Below, piece after piece: positions 8,761 to 17,890 of a stretch of 64,000 bases of DNA; position 1 is the stretch's first letter; every line of letters begins with the position of its first letter. Under the pieces are notes generated by a model that saw only the letters and a program-made list of their open reading frames with translations, searched no databases and had not been told where the DNA came from. The position numbers and the translations under genes are program-made. Origin of the DNA: UBA5486 sp036744795. GTDB taxonomy: Bacteria > Bacillota > UBA4882 > UBA10575. Location of the stretch: assembly GCA_036744795.1 (NCBI GenBank), contig DAIOHK010000002.1, positions 66,782 through 130,781 on the forward strand. Direction: 5' to 3'.

Positions 8761-10611
8761 GTGAAGTTCCTGAATTTTTCTGCCCTTTATCATCTTTTTA
8801 CCCTGGGATTGATTCTCCTTTTTCATCTCCTGCAACAAGGAAGAAAAGAGCTGGTCGTTCCTTCGCTCCTGCTTTGGGAAGATCAAGAAGAAAACCGTAC
8901 TTCAAAAATAAAATGGCGTTTAAAACCTACTCTTCTCCTTTTTATTCATCTATTAATCACTGCCTTACTCGTCTTTTCTCTGCTAGATCCAGTTATACCG
9001 GGAGGAAGGTCTAATACAAACCGGCTTGTTCTGATTATTGATTCTTCCGCCAGCATGCAAAGTACCGAACTTCTTCCCAATCGTTTTCAACATGCTATCA
9101 ATAAAGCTATTAAAATGATCCAAAAGAATAGTTCCCGGGAGATTGCTCTTCTGGTAGCTGATTCTGAACCTCGGGTTTTATCTAATTTTACACTTGATCA
9201 CCAACAAATAATAAAAGTACTACGATCCCTCCAGCCATCCGATGCTGCCGATGATCCTGAAGCTGTCCTAAACCTGGCTTCATCACTAGTAAAGAATGAT
9301 ACAAGTGCAGAGATCTTCTTTTTTACTGATGGCGCTTTTCCCCAATCTAAAGATCAAATGCAGCCAGCATTTAAGATTATTCAAATTGGAAGCTCCACTG
9401 ATAATCTGGGGATAATCGAACTTAAAACCGCATCCTCCGGCCAGGCCGGCGAATATCAGATTATGGTGAAAATAGGGAACTTTTCTCCAGCTATGCATAC
9501 CGTCCCGCTTAAAATTAATAATCCGGAAGGATTAATCATCCGGGATACTCTGGCTTTTGAACCCTGGGAAGAAAAGACCCTAACCTATAATCTTTTCACA
9601 TCCCAACGGTTACCTTTTCGCCTTACATTAGAGACCAATGATGCTTTAGCAATCGATAATTATGCCGATTTTATTCTTGGTCCAGTTAACCTCCGGGTTT
9701 TACTGGTAGGACCAGGCAACTTCTTTTTAGAAAGAGGGCTCCGCTGTTTACCCCATCTGGAGCTGTTTACCAGGGCAACAATTACGCCTCAAGAAGCCGC
9801 CCGCTTTGACTTAGTTATCTTTGACGGCTTTACCCCCCCTTATGGAATGGAGGGAAATTTAGTCTTGATCAATACCTCCCTACCCGAATGGGAAATAGAA
9901 CCTACCAAAAATGTCCTGAGTAAAGCGGAGTTTAGCTGGTGGAAGACCTCTCACCCTCTATTTCGTTTTGTCGATCTTAGTGCCTTAAAAGTTAAAGAAT
10001 ACTCTACGCTCATCCCTTCGGAGATCGAAAGTGAAACCCTGGTTTCATCATCCAAAGGAGCTCTAGTCACTATGATCGAAAATCCCACTGGTAGAATACT
10101 GGTCTTTCATTTTGATTTAGAACAATCTAATCTCCCAATCCAGGTAGGATTCCCCATTATGCTATCTAACCTTGTTTCCTGGTATTATCCTGAATATTCA
10201 GATCCGGAAATTAACCATGATAAGACCGGTAAGATCTTAATCGTTGCAGCCGGGCCACGAAAACAACCTATTAAAGCATTATCACCTGATGGTAAAGAAG
10301 AAAAACTCCACCAGGGATTAAAGGGCTATGCCATTACTGCCACTAAGCAACAGGGTATTTACCAGATCATTATGGAAGATGGTAGCTCAGACTATTATGC
10401 CGTTAATCTATTGTCATCGAATGAATCTAATCTTACCCCCCGTAGTTTTACCACACCTAACGCACTTTCAAATAGTAATAGCCAGAATACAAGTTTGTGT
10501 TATAAAGAATTATGGCCCTTACTGAACTTAATAATTCTCATGTTATTGATCATCGAATACTATCTATACCATCGTCCAGTAAGATTTATTTGGGGGAGGA
10601 ATAAACAATGA
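8761..10611 (+). CDS. BatA/vWA-domain membrane protein
   Basis: 616 aa, with a GTG start abutting the previous stop. The N-terminus matches the BatA (aerotolerance regulator N-terminal) pattern: a first hydrophobic helix (about 7-24), a positively charged linker, and a second helix near 59-79. A vWA domain follows from about residue 88 with IIDSSASMQ (DxSxS motif). A beta-rich middle section, a putative amidotransferase-like segment (about 310-400) and one C-terminal helix (about 585-605) complete it. It overlaps the next gene by four bases (ATGA). It is probably membrane-anchored with its vWA domain accessible to the MoxR/DUF58 pair. Confidence 0.85.
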   Translation: MKFLNFSALYHLFTLGLILLFHLLQQGRKELVVPSLLLWEDQEENRTSKIKWRLKPTLLLFIHLLITALLVFSLLDPVIPGGRSNTNRLVLIIDSSASMQSTELLPNRFQHAINKAIKMIQKNSSREIALLVADSEPRVLSNFTLDHQQIIKVLRSLQPSDAADDPEAVLNLASSLVKNDTSAEIFFFTDGAFPQSKDQMQPAFKIIQIGSSTDNLGIIELKTASSGQAGEYQIMVKIGNFSPAMHTVPLKINNPEGLIIRDTLAFEPWEEKTLTYNLFTSQRLPFRLTLETNDALAIDNYADFILGPVNLRVLLVGPGNFFLERGLRCLPHLELFTRATITPQEAARFDLVIFDGFTPPYGMEGNLVLINTSLPEWEIEPTKNVLSKAEFSWWKTSHPLFRFVDLSALKVKEYSTLIPSEIESETLVSSSKGALVTMIENPTGRILVFHFDLEQSNLPIQVGFPIMLSNLVSWYYPEYSDPEINHDKTGKILIVAAGPRKQPIKALSPDGKEEKLHQGLKGYAITATKQQGIYQIIMEDGSSDYYAVNLLSSNESNLTPRSFTTPNALSNSNSQNTSLCYKELWPLLNLIILMLLIIEYYLYHRPVRFIWGRNKQ

Positions 10612-13271
10612 AATTGATATTAAACTTCACCTGGCCTTATTTTCTAGTTTTACTCTTAATCCTCCCGCTCACATATTTTATCTATAAAAAAAGTTCCCGC
10701 CAGATAAAAAAAGCCAGGGAAAAAGTAGCCTTGCTTATCCGTATTTTACTTTTTACCCTCCTGGTTTTAGCTTTAGCTCAGCCTGGTTTAAAAATTCCCC
10801 TACCGGGACAGACCATTATCTTTCTTGTTGACCACTCGGAGAGTATTCTCCCGGAAGAGTACGAACGGAGCCGGGAGTTTATTCATAATGCTCTTACTTG
10901 GAAAAAGAAGACAGACAAAGCCGGAATTATCACCTTTGGCGCATCTCCCTCAATAGAAATACCCCCCGCCGAAGATCTGTATTTTTCTGAATTTGAATCC
11001 GCACCTCCGGAATATTTTACTAATATAGAATCAGGTCTGGAATTAGCCCTGTCTAATCTGCCAGTTGACGGCAATCGGAGAGTTGTACTGATTAGTGATG
11101 GGCAAGAAAACTCCGGTCAGGCTGCTCTTGTTGCCTTAAAATTCAAAGATCAAGGCATACCAATCGATGTTTTTCCTTTAAAGAACCAGACCGGGCCGGA
11201 GGTCCAATTAGAAGAGTTATTTCTTCCTTCAACTGTAAAAATTGATGAGGAATTTTCAGTAAGAATTCTCTGTTACAGTTCTCAAGAGGCTGAAGGTGTT
11301 CTTCGTCTTTACTGCAACGACCTTCTTGTTAAAGCCGAACCTATTACTTTACACCCAGGAAAGAATCTTTTTCTATTTTTACAATCACTATCCGTGGGAG
11401 GAACTTACCTCTATCGAGCGGAGATTGAAGCAGAGCCGGATACTTACCTTTTAAATAATCAGGGAACAGGCTTAATTATGGTATCAGGAGAAAAACGTCT
11501 GCTTATTGTCGGAAAAGATGACCCGGAAACCCAAAATTTTATTAACCTTTTGTCTACCAATGGTTTTTCTATTAAACAAAAATCTCTAAATAATTTTTAT
11601 GAAAATTTTACAGAACTCTCTTCCTATGCTGCAATTATTTTGAATAATATCCCTTATTCCCAACTTACTCCGGGACAAATAGACCAACTCCAAACTTATG
11701 TCTATGATTTAGGCGGAGGAATAATCACAATTGCCGGGAGAGCTAATTATAGCCAAGGCCATCAGTCTCAATCCAGTTTCGAAGCAATGCTTCCCATCCA
11801 TTCTTCTTTAGAACAAAGGATCCTTTTCCCTACTCTCACCCTACTTCCAGTGATCGATGTTTCCGGAAGCATGGATGAAGAGCAGGATGAAAGCGGTGTA
11901 ACCAAGATACGTCTGGCCAAAGAGGCCACCATAGCCGCACTAGATCTACTGATCAATGAAGAACGCATCGGGATTTTAGCTTTTAGTAATAGACCCCGGT
12001 GGGTGGTCCCGATTCAAAATGCCGAAGATAAAGAAAGGATAATTCAGAGGATTGCTCCCTTACAAGCTGGTGGGAACACTAACCTCTACCCAGCTCTAGA
12101 AGAAGCATACCGGGCTTTATCCCGAGAAAAAACTTCTATCCGCCATATTCTACTCCTTTCTGATGGAATCTCAGAACCCGGTGATTTTAAACAACTTGCC
12201 TCAGCAATAACTAGTAATGGTATTACAATCAGTACTGTAGGGATTGGTAAAGATGCCGACCGAAAACTTCTGGCCGATTTAGCAGTCTGGGGCGGGGGAA
12301 AAACTTATTATACAGAAGACTTTAGCTCTATCCCACAGGTTTTTATCACAGAAACCAGCCGGCTGCTCCGTCCAGCAGTCAGGGAAGAAAGTTTCCAACC
12401 TACTCTGCAAAGTTTAATTCCACCAATTTCCGGGATTGATTGGCAACAAGCACCTAAGCTCCATGGTTTTGTTGCTTCTACTCCCCGTGATCTGGCCACT
12501 ACTTTTCTTACAACTCCAGATCATTCTCCTTTATTGTCCGGCTGGAGATATGGTCTGGGCAGAACAGTCAGCTTTCTGTCGGATTTAGGACAAGATTGGG
12601 CCCGTGACTGGCTGGAATGGAAGGATTATGAAAAATTCTGGTCTCAAGTCATAAACTGGGTAATCCCTTCCCAGCAACATAGTACACTCTTTCCCCAAGT
12701 CTTTGCTGAAAATGACCTGGGAATAATTAAAGTAGATGCCCTCGACCATAAGGGTAATTTTATGAATTTCCTTACAGTAAAAGCTCGGATTACCGGTCCC
12801 GATCATCAAGTAGCAACTACTATTCCCCTTACACAAACAGGTCCTGGAGAATACCAGGGTAGTTTTCCAATCGAAAAAGCTGGAGACTATTTAGTAGCTG
12901 TTACCTGGAAGCAAAACGGAGCAGAAACTGAAGAAGGACCGATTCTGGCTAGCCTCTCAGTACCCTACTCCCCGGAGTACCGGTTTTTTGTTGATGATAA
13001 CCGATTACTACCAAAACTTGCTGCTTTTACAGGCGGTAAAATTCTTTCCTCACCGGACGAAGTCTTTCAACCGGTAACCGGAGTTACTAATAGGACCATT
13101 AATCTTGGACCTTGGATTCTACTTTTTATTTTATATCTTTTCCTCATTGATGTGGCCATTCGGTTTTTCCCTGGAATAGTTAATCTCTGTACCAAAATAC
13201 AGCAATTTTTATTTTCCACAAGACAATTTTTCCGCATTAAGATAAAAAAGCCGGGGAATACGAAGAATTAG
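10608..13271 (+). CDS. large membrane protein with two vWA domains
   Basis: 887 aa. Two N-terminal helices (about 8-26 and 43-58) precede a first vWA domain with FLVDHSES (DxSxS, Asp75). A beta-rich segment and an amidotransferase-like segment (about 295-400) follow. A second, more canonical vWA domain starts with VIDVSGSMDE (about 415-424). A final C-terminal helix lies near 837-855 (WILLFILYLFLIDVAI). GGGGGAGG precedes the ATG, which overlaps the preceding stop. It is the last gene of the operon. Such double-vWA proteins are common beside BatA/DUF58 genes in Bacillota and related phyla; no substrate is known. Confidence 0.85.
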   Translation: MKLILNFTWPYFLVLLLILPLTYFIYKKSSRQIKKAREKVALLIRILLFTLLVLALAQPGLKIPLPGQTIIFLVDHSESILPEEYERSREFIHNALTWKKKTDKAGIITFGASPSIEIPPAEDLYFSEFESAPPEYFTNIESGLELALSNLPVDGNRRVVLISDGQENSGQAALVALKFKDQGIPIDVFPLKNQTGPEVQLEELFLPSTVKIDEEFSVRILCYSSQEAEGVLRLYCNDLLVKAEPITLHPGKNLFLFLQSLSVGGTYLYRAEIEAEPDTYLLNNQGTGLIMVSGEKRLLIVGKDDPETQNFINLLSTNGFSIKQKSLNNFYENFTELSSYAAIILNNIPYSQLTPGQIDQLQTYVYDLGGGIITIAGRANYSQGHQSQSSFEAMLPIHSSLEQRILFPTLTLLPVIDVSGSMDEEQDESGVTKIRLAKEATIAALDLLINEERIGILAFSNRPRWVVPIQNAEDKERIIQRIAPLQAGGNTNLYPALEEAYRALSREKTSIRHILLLSDGISEPGDFKQLASAITSNGITISTVGIGKDADRKLLADLAVWGGGKTYYTEDFSSIPQVFITETSRLLRPAVREESFQPTLQSLIPPISGIDWQQAPKLHGFVASTPRDLATTFLTTPDHSPLLSGWRYGLGRTVSFLSDLGQDWARDWLEWKDYEKFWSQVINWVIPSQQHSTLFPQVFAENDLGIIKVDALDHKGNFMNFLTVKARITGPDHQVATTIPLTQTGPGEYQGSFPIEKAGDYLVAVTWKQNGAETEEGPILASLSVPYSPEYRFFVDDNRLLPKLAAFTGGKILSSPDEVFQPVTGVTNRTINLGPWILLFILYLFLIDVAIRFFPGIVNLCTKIQQFLFSTRQFFRIKIKKPGNTKN

Positions 13272-13329
13272 TCCGAAATAAACAAAAAAGTTCCTTTCCT
13301 CCAAACTTATAACTGTAATCCATTCTTAA

Positions 13330-13354
13330 CCAAGATTTCCCCCCCAAATCTTGG
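13330..13354 (+). terminator. possible hairpin terminating the vWA operon
   Basis: CCAAGATTT and AAATCTTGG form a perfect 9-bp stem around a seven-C loop, about 60 bases after the vWA gene. No T-run follows, so it may be a processing or stabilising hairpin rather than a true terminator. Confidence 0.4.
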
Positions 13355-13364
13355 AGATACTATT

Positions 13365-13402
13365 CCTGTTCAGATAAACTTTTGAAAAATTATCAGAACA
13401 GG
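13365..13402 (+). promoter_or_regulatory. 13-bp inverted repeat overlapping the OsmC ribosome binding site
   Basis: CCTGTTCAGATAA (13365-13377) and TTATCAGAACAGG (13390-13402) are inverted repeats with one mismatch, around a 12-base loop. The right arm runs into GGAGG of the OsmC-like gene. As RNA it would hide part of the Shine-Dalgarno site; as DNA it looks like an operator. Confidence 0.5.
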
Positions 13403-13413
13403 AGGTAATAATT

Positions 13414-13848
13414 TTGGCTAAACAAACCTTTAAAGCCACCATGGCTTGGTCCGGTCAGGGAGTTTACTGCGAAGGGGGAACCCGGGGTTTTAAAGTAGCT
13501 ACTGATGAACCAAAGGAACTAGGAGGGGATGACAGAGCTATGAACCCTGTTGAATTACTCCTTTGTTCTCTTGGTGGTTGTATGTGTATCTGTGCCGCTG
13601 CTTTTGCCCAAAAATGCCGAGTAGATTTAAAAGGGGTCTCTGTAGATCTAGAAGGTGATCTTGATCCTGACGGATTCTTGGGGAAAAACCCCAATACCCG
13701 CAAAGGATACCAGGAAATAAGGTTTAAAATTAATATTGATTCCCCCTCACCACAAGAGAATATCGATAAACTCCTATCAATTATCGAAGAACGTTGTCCG
13801 GTTTCCGATACCCTCTGCGGAGTCGAAGTCAAAAAATTTACTCAATAG
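13414..13848 (+). CDS. OsmC/OhrA-family peroxiredoxin-like protein
   Basis: 144 aa, starting at TTG eight bases after GGAGG. OsmC/Ohr proteins reduce organic hydroperoxides using two cysteines. Here the first is in CSLGGCM (Cys56, with an extra Cys51 and more Cys at 58 and 60), and the second is in RCPVSDTL (about Cys129). The family pattern NPVELLL and the central helix are intact. The cluster of four cysteines around the first catalytic position is unusual. An inverted repeat covers the ribosome binding site. It stands alone between two non-coding stretches. The substrate (organic peroxide or other thiol-reactive compound) cannot be read from the sequence. Confidence 0.9.
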   Translation: MAKQTFKATMAWSGQGVYCEGGTRGFKVATDEPKELGGDDRAMNPVELLLCSLGGCMCICAAAFAQKCRVDLKGVSVDLEGDLDPDGFLGKNPNTRKGYQEIRFKINIDSPSPQENIDKLLSIIEERCPVSDTLCGVEVKKFTQ

Positions 13849-14076
13849 GGGAATTCTTCCCCTATCTACCCAGATCTGAAGTGGAGAATAACTTCTACCA
13901 CTGCTGTAACAGAAAGCAACCCCCAGGTTTAAGCAATTCTTGATGATCTTAATATTATATAAAAACAATTACTACCTTAGAAAATAGCCCTAGTTGATTC
14001 ATCTGGTCTTGATTAAATCACTTCGTGATAATTATGAAACCAGCATAAACAACCAATTAAGTTGCCTCTGGAGCTT

Positions 14077-14139
14077 GTCGACTCACCCGGTTTTTGATTT
14101 TAATCACTTCTTGATGTTAAGGTAGCCGGCATGTGCGAC
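14077..14139 (+). repeat. 63-bp GTCG-ended palindromic repeat, copy 2
   Basis: GTCGACTCACCCGG at the left, CCGGCATGTGCGAC at the right, with ATCACTTCTTGAT between. It is nearly identical to copy 1 (30-92, opposite strand), including outside flanks. Confidence 0.8.
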
Positions 14140-14550
14140 TACCTAGAAAACGAGGTTACTCTATTAAGGATAGCCTCGTTTTTAATTTGCCTTTTCCCTT
14201 TATGTCGAATATCCTTTTAAACTTCATCTTAATATTTAAAGTAAATAACAGTTAATTGTTATCTAGCTTCCGCCGATTTTCTCTTAATATCTCCAAATTT
14301 TGATAATATATGAAACAAAAATAATATCATACATTAACGTGATATTCATGTAATTTGTTTTACTTTTCGTAACTGGTATGGTAAATTAATAACATAATGG
14401 GTGAAAATTTTCAAAGCTACTATTGAAAGTTAGAGTTTTCCGAATTTTGGCTTGACACACCTTGGTTTTCTTAGAACTAGTAATGTTTCGTAAATTAGTC
14501 CATTCCTTCAAATTAAAGTTAAACGTTCAATTGTGGTCAAGGATAGCGGA

Positions 14551-14568
14551 GGTAATTATGCAATTTCC
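14551..14568 (+). repeat. GGTAATTATGCAATTTCC repeat end
   Basis: Matches the right end of the composite repeat (GGTAATTATGCAATTCC at 56352-56368; variants at 33218 and 33526). It lies about 95 bases before pckG. The matching left end was not found clearly here. Confidence 0.5.
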
Positions 14569-14660
14569 TCATGTGTTCCAAACAACGCTTATGCTTATTT
14601 TTTTATACTAAAATCTCGAGAATTTGTGATAAAAAACATATTATTTAAGGAGGAATAATC

Positions 14661-16493
14661 ATGGATAGTATTAGTAAACAGAAACTAGAAGCATTAAACA
14701 ATCCTAAAGTAATGGAGTATGTCGAAGAAGCTATTAAGCTTTGCCGACCTGACAAAGTAACGGTAATTACTGACTCCAAGGAGGACATTGAGTATGTCCG
14801 GCAACTGGCCAAAAAAAATGGGGAAGAAAGGCTCTTAAAAACAGATGGACATACTATTCATTTTGACGGCCCCAAAGATCAAGCTCGGGATAAGGCACAC
14901 ACCAAATATTTACTTGAAAAAGAAGTCGATTGGGGAATAAATATAAATTATATTTTGAAAAAAGAAGGCCTACCCGAAGTCATTTCCTATTTTGATGGTA
15001 TCATGGAAGGAAAAGAAATGATCATCAGTTTCTACTGCTTAGGCCCTACTAACTCCCCATTCTCTCTACGTGCCATGCAGGTTACCGATTCCGCTTATGT
15101 TACCCATAGCGAACAAATACTATATCGTAGTGGCTATGAAGAATTTAAACGCTTAAACGGTGCCCCTGATTTCTTTTATTTCCTACATTCTGCTGGCCGT
15201 TTGGATAACGGTGTTACTATTGATGTTGATAAAAGGCGGATTTATATCGATCTTGATGAAAATCGAGTCTATACTGTTAATAATCAATACGCCGGTAATA
15301 GCGTCGGCCTGAAAAAGTTAGCTTTTAGATTAGCTATTCAAAAAGCTCAAAAAGAAGGCTGGTTGGCTGAGCATATGTTCTTAATGGGAGTTCATGGCAA
15401 ACCAGGCCGTACCACCTACTTCACCGGTGCTTTCCCGAGCGCTTGCGGAAAAACCAGTACCGCCATGCTTCCCGGACAAAGCATCATTGGTGATGATATT
15501 GCTTATTTGCGAAAATTTAATGGTAAAGTACAGGCTGTTAACGTTGAAAAGGGAATCTTCGGTATTATCCAAGATGTTAATCCTAAAGATGATCCTCTAA
15601 TCTATGATGCGTTGACCACACCAAGGGAAGTCATCTTCTCTAATGTTTTGATTAATGATGGTATGCCTTACTGGCTAGGTATGGGCAAAGAAGTCCCAGC
15701 CGAAGGTGAAAACTTCTCCGGACAATGGTATAAAGGGAAAAAGGATGAAAAAGGTAATGATATTCCTTATGCCAATAAAAATGCCCGCTATACCATAGCA
15801 ATTAATGAACTGGAAAATGCCGATCCAGAGCTGGATAACCCCGAAGGTGTTCCGGTTAAAGCTATTGTCTATGGCGGCCGCGACTCTGATACCACCGTCC
15901 CGGTTGTTGAATCCCTAACCTGGGAACATGGAGTTTTCCTTGGTGCAACCATTGAATCTGAGACTACCGCTGCTACCCTTGGTAAAGAAGGAGTCCGTCT
16001 GCACAACCCTATGGCTAACCTAGACTTTATTTCAGTACCTTTTGCTACCTATCTAGAGAATCATCTGCAATTTCCTAAAGGATTGTCGGAAGTACCAACT
16101 ATTTATTCAGTTAACTACTTCCTTAAAAATGATGAAGGCAAATTCTGCAATGGAAAATTGGATAAAAAAATCTGGATTCTCTGGGCTGAGGGCCGCGTAA
16201 ATGGAGAATTTGAAGCCATTGATACTCCAGTCGGAAAGATTCCAGAATACGAGGATTTGAAGGTCTTATTCAAAAAGCACCTTGACTATGATTACACCGA
16301 AAAAGAATATAAAGAGCAGTTCTCTATTAGAATTGCCAAATACCTTGCAAAGATGGATCGCATGATCCAGGTGTTTAGTAAATTCAAAGTGCCTGCCACC
16401 TTTGCTACCGAGCTTAACAACCAAATTGCACGGCTTAAAGATGCCCAGGCTAAATTTGGTGATGTAGCTGCGCCAGAAGTATTTAAGAAATAA
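14661..16493 (+). CDS. pckG: phosphoenolpyruvate carboxykinase (GTP-type)
   Basis: Interconverts oxaloacetate plus GTP with phosphoenolpyruvate, CO2 and GDP; it works in gluconeogenesis or in anaplerotic/fermentative CO2 fixation. The P-loop is FPSACGKTSTAMLP (about residues 257-270), and the metal/nucleotide site GDDIAYLRKF follows (about 277-286), both typical of the GTP class. The substrate-contact region GRTTYFTGAFP precedes them. 610 aa is a normal length. The start has AAGGAGG at good spacing. It is monocistronic, with a strong terminator right after it, and it is preceded by 800 bases of non-coding DNA. Confidence 0.96.
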   Translation: MDSISKQKLEALNNPKVMEYVEEAIKLCRPDKVTVITDSKEDIEYVRQLAKKNGEERLLKTDGHTIHFDGPKDQARDKAHTKYLLEKEVDWGININYILKKEGLPEVISYFDGIMEGKEMIISFYCLGPTNSPFSLRAMQVTDSAYVTHSEQILYRSGYEEFKRLNGAPDFFYFLHSAGRLDNGVTIDVDKRRIYIDLDENRVYTVNNQYAGNSVGLKKLAFRLAIQKAQKEGWLAEHMFLMGVHGKPGRTTYFTGAFPSACGKTSTAMLPGQSIIGDDIAYLRKFNGKVQAVNVEKGIFGIIQDVNPKDDPLIYDALTTPREVIFSNVLINDGMPYWLGMGKEVPAEGENFSGQWYKGKKDEKGNDIPYANKNARYTIAINELENADPELDNPEGVPVKAIVYGGRDSDTTVPVVESLTWEHGVFLGATIESETTAATLGKEGVRLHNPMANLDFISVPFATYLENHLQFPKGLSEVPTIYSVNYFLKNDEGKFCNGKLDKKIWILWAEGRVNGEFEAIDTPVGKIPEYEDLKVLFKKHLDYDYTEKEYKEQFSIRIAKYLAKMDRMIQVFSKFKVPATFATELNNQIARLKDAQAKFGDVAAPEVFKK

Positions 16494-16522
16494 ATCGTTA
16501 CAATTAATATGATGATCGTAGT

Positions 16523-16554
16523 AAAAGCCCCCCGCTAAGCGGAGGGCTTTTTTG
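16523..16554 (+). terminator. Rho-independent terminator of pckG
   Basis: AAAAGCCCCCCGC pairs with GCGGAGGGCTTTT around a short loop and continues into TTTTTT, about 30 bases after the pckG stop. Confidence 0.9.
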
Positions 16555-16828
16555 TCAAGGAGATATAGAGAAAAATGGGCATCCTGTTCTGATTCACCTC
16601 TACCCGGAAAGTTTTCCTCCTTTATATATACCATCCTGCACCTATGTGGCTACATTTTTGTTTATATATTTTGCTTTTTGGTAATTCTAAGTCTCGTTTA
16701 GAGTTAATATAATAAAATCTTGGCATTTTACAATAATTTTGTGGCAGGAATTAACAGTTCTAAACAGAAACATTAATTGGTAAAAGCAACGCAATTAGCT
16801 TTAATCTAAGATTGAGGAGGGAATAAAT
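16555..16828. other. intergenic region before the TraB-like gene
   Basis: AT-rich and non-coding. A TATAAT-like box near 16708 may be the promoter of the following gene. No other structure was seen. Confidence 0.3.
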
Positions 16829-17746
16829 ATGAAGAAAAGCCCATCCAATAAGAGATACAAAATGAATCGTCTTTTCTTTCTTTTGTTGATCCTTACTACT
16901 TTATTTTTCTTTACCACTGGGACCCGAGGAAATACTTTACCTCCACCCAACCCTGCGATCTGGGAGGTTACTTCAGATACCGGCACTGTCTATCTAATAG
17001 GAGCCATACCCTTTGGAAACGAGAAGTTTTACCCTCTTAATGATAAAATCGAAGCCTTATTTCAAAAATCTGATAAACTGGTTGTTGAAGTTGATTTGAC
17101 AAAGGTAGATGCAGAAGCTCTAAATTTATCCATCTTAGGAGAAGCTTTATATCCCGGCGAAGATACGATTGAGCAACATCTTTCCGAAGAAGAATTTGCT
17201 CTTCTTGAAGCAACCTTAGCCGGATTTGGTATACCAGCTATCGATCTAATTAAATTTCGTCCCTGGTTTTTAAATATAATGATTGAGTCTATCCAATATC
17301 AAATCCTTGGTTTCAATTCAGAATTAGGTTTGGATTTATATTTTCTAAATCAAGCTGGAGACAAAGAAATTCTAAGTCTGGAAACTGCAGAGTTTCAAGC
17401 CACTCTCTTTGCTCAGTTTTCTGAGGAAACAGAAAAAATGTTATTAATAGATACCTTAACCTCAGATCTAGAGAAAAGAACAAGGGACTTAGTTGCCGCC
17501 TGGTTATCCGGGGACTTAAGAACTATTGAAAATATAGTTTATCAGGATTTACTAAAAGACCCTGCTTATCTTGGAGTATACGAAAAAGTCTGTTTCCGAA
17601 GAAGTAGAATAATAGCGGAAAAAATTGCTGAATACATAAAAACCGGGGATACCTATTTTACTATAATTGAAGCCGGACTTTTGGTTGGTGAGAAAGGCAT
17701 AATCAATCTTTTACAACAAAAAGGGTTTAACATTAACCTGCTTTAA
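16829..17746 (+). CDS. TraB/GumN-family protein lacking both GxxH motifs
   Basis: 305 aa with a signal peptide or membrane anchor (about residues 13-31). The TraB/GumN (Tiki-like) fold is clear: WEVTSDTGTVYLIGAI near 45-60, KLVVEVDL near 87-94, LGLDLYFL with LSLETAEFQ near 167-191, and a C-terminal VGEKGIINLLQQKGF. In active members two GxxH motifs supply metal-binding histidines. Here the first reads GAIP and the second EAGL, so both histidines are gone, while the family glutamates are kept. It is therefore probably not an active metallopeptidase. The start is supported by GAGGAGGG. It is monocistronic with a following terminator. Confidence 0.85.
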   Translation: MKKSPSNKRYKMNRLFFLLLILTTLFFFTTGTRGNTLPPPNPAIWEVTSDTGTVYLIGAIPFGNEKFYPLNDKIEALFQKSDKLVVEVDLTKVDAEALNLSILGEALYPGEDTIEQHLSEEEFALLEATLAGFGIPAIDLIKFRPWFLNIMIESIQYQILGFNSELGLDLYFLNQAGDKEILSLETAEFQATLFAQFSEETEKMLLIDTLTSDLEKRTRDLVAAWLSGDLRTIENIVYQDLLKDPAYLGVYEKVCFRRSRIIAEKIAEYIKTGDTYFTIIEAGLLVGEKGIINLLQQKGFNINLL

Positions 17747-17767
17747 GAAAACCTACCATACGAAACT

Positions 17768-17800
17768 TAAAAGCCCCCGAAATTCTTCGGGGGCTTTTTA
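17768..17800 (+). terminator. Rho-independent terminator after the TraB-like gene
   Basis: AAAAGCCCCCGAA and TTCGGGGGCTTTTT form a long GC-rich stem followed by T residues. Confidence 0.9.
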
Positions 17801-17890
17801 CTTAGATTAAGTAATACACCATCCTCTAAAACCGACAACTATAGACCACTGTAAATTCGCCATTAGGTGCATAACTAATATATTAAGGTT

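Larger units (their letters stand above)
13849..14660. other. long intergenic region (about 810 bases) upstream of pckG
   Basis: No credible ORF. It holds the 63-bp repeat (14077-14139), a short repeated sequence related to the composite repeat end at 14551-14568, and a possible -35 box TTGACA at 14452-14457. After the 63-bp repeat comes a terminator-like pair, CGAGGTTACTCT...AGGATAGCCTCG followed by TTTTT (about 14151-14183). The rest is AT-rich without recognisable structure. Confidence 0.5.

Noticed and set aside
13464..13832. 122-codon minus-strand frame opposite the OsmC gene
   Set aside because: Antisense to a gene with clear family motifs; the product is Ser/Arg-rich low complexity as expected of a shadow frame.
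14452..14486. TTGACA plus TAGTAAT as a pckG promoter
   Set aside because: The -35 box is perfect, but the possible -10 lies at an unsuitable distance, and the gene starts about 175 bases later, so it was not called a promoter.
16266..16634. Minus-strand frame overlapping the 3' end of pckG and its terminator
   Set aside because: It would cross a strong terminator hairpin and overlaps a conserved gene; no start signal.
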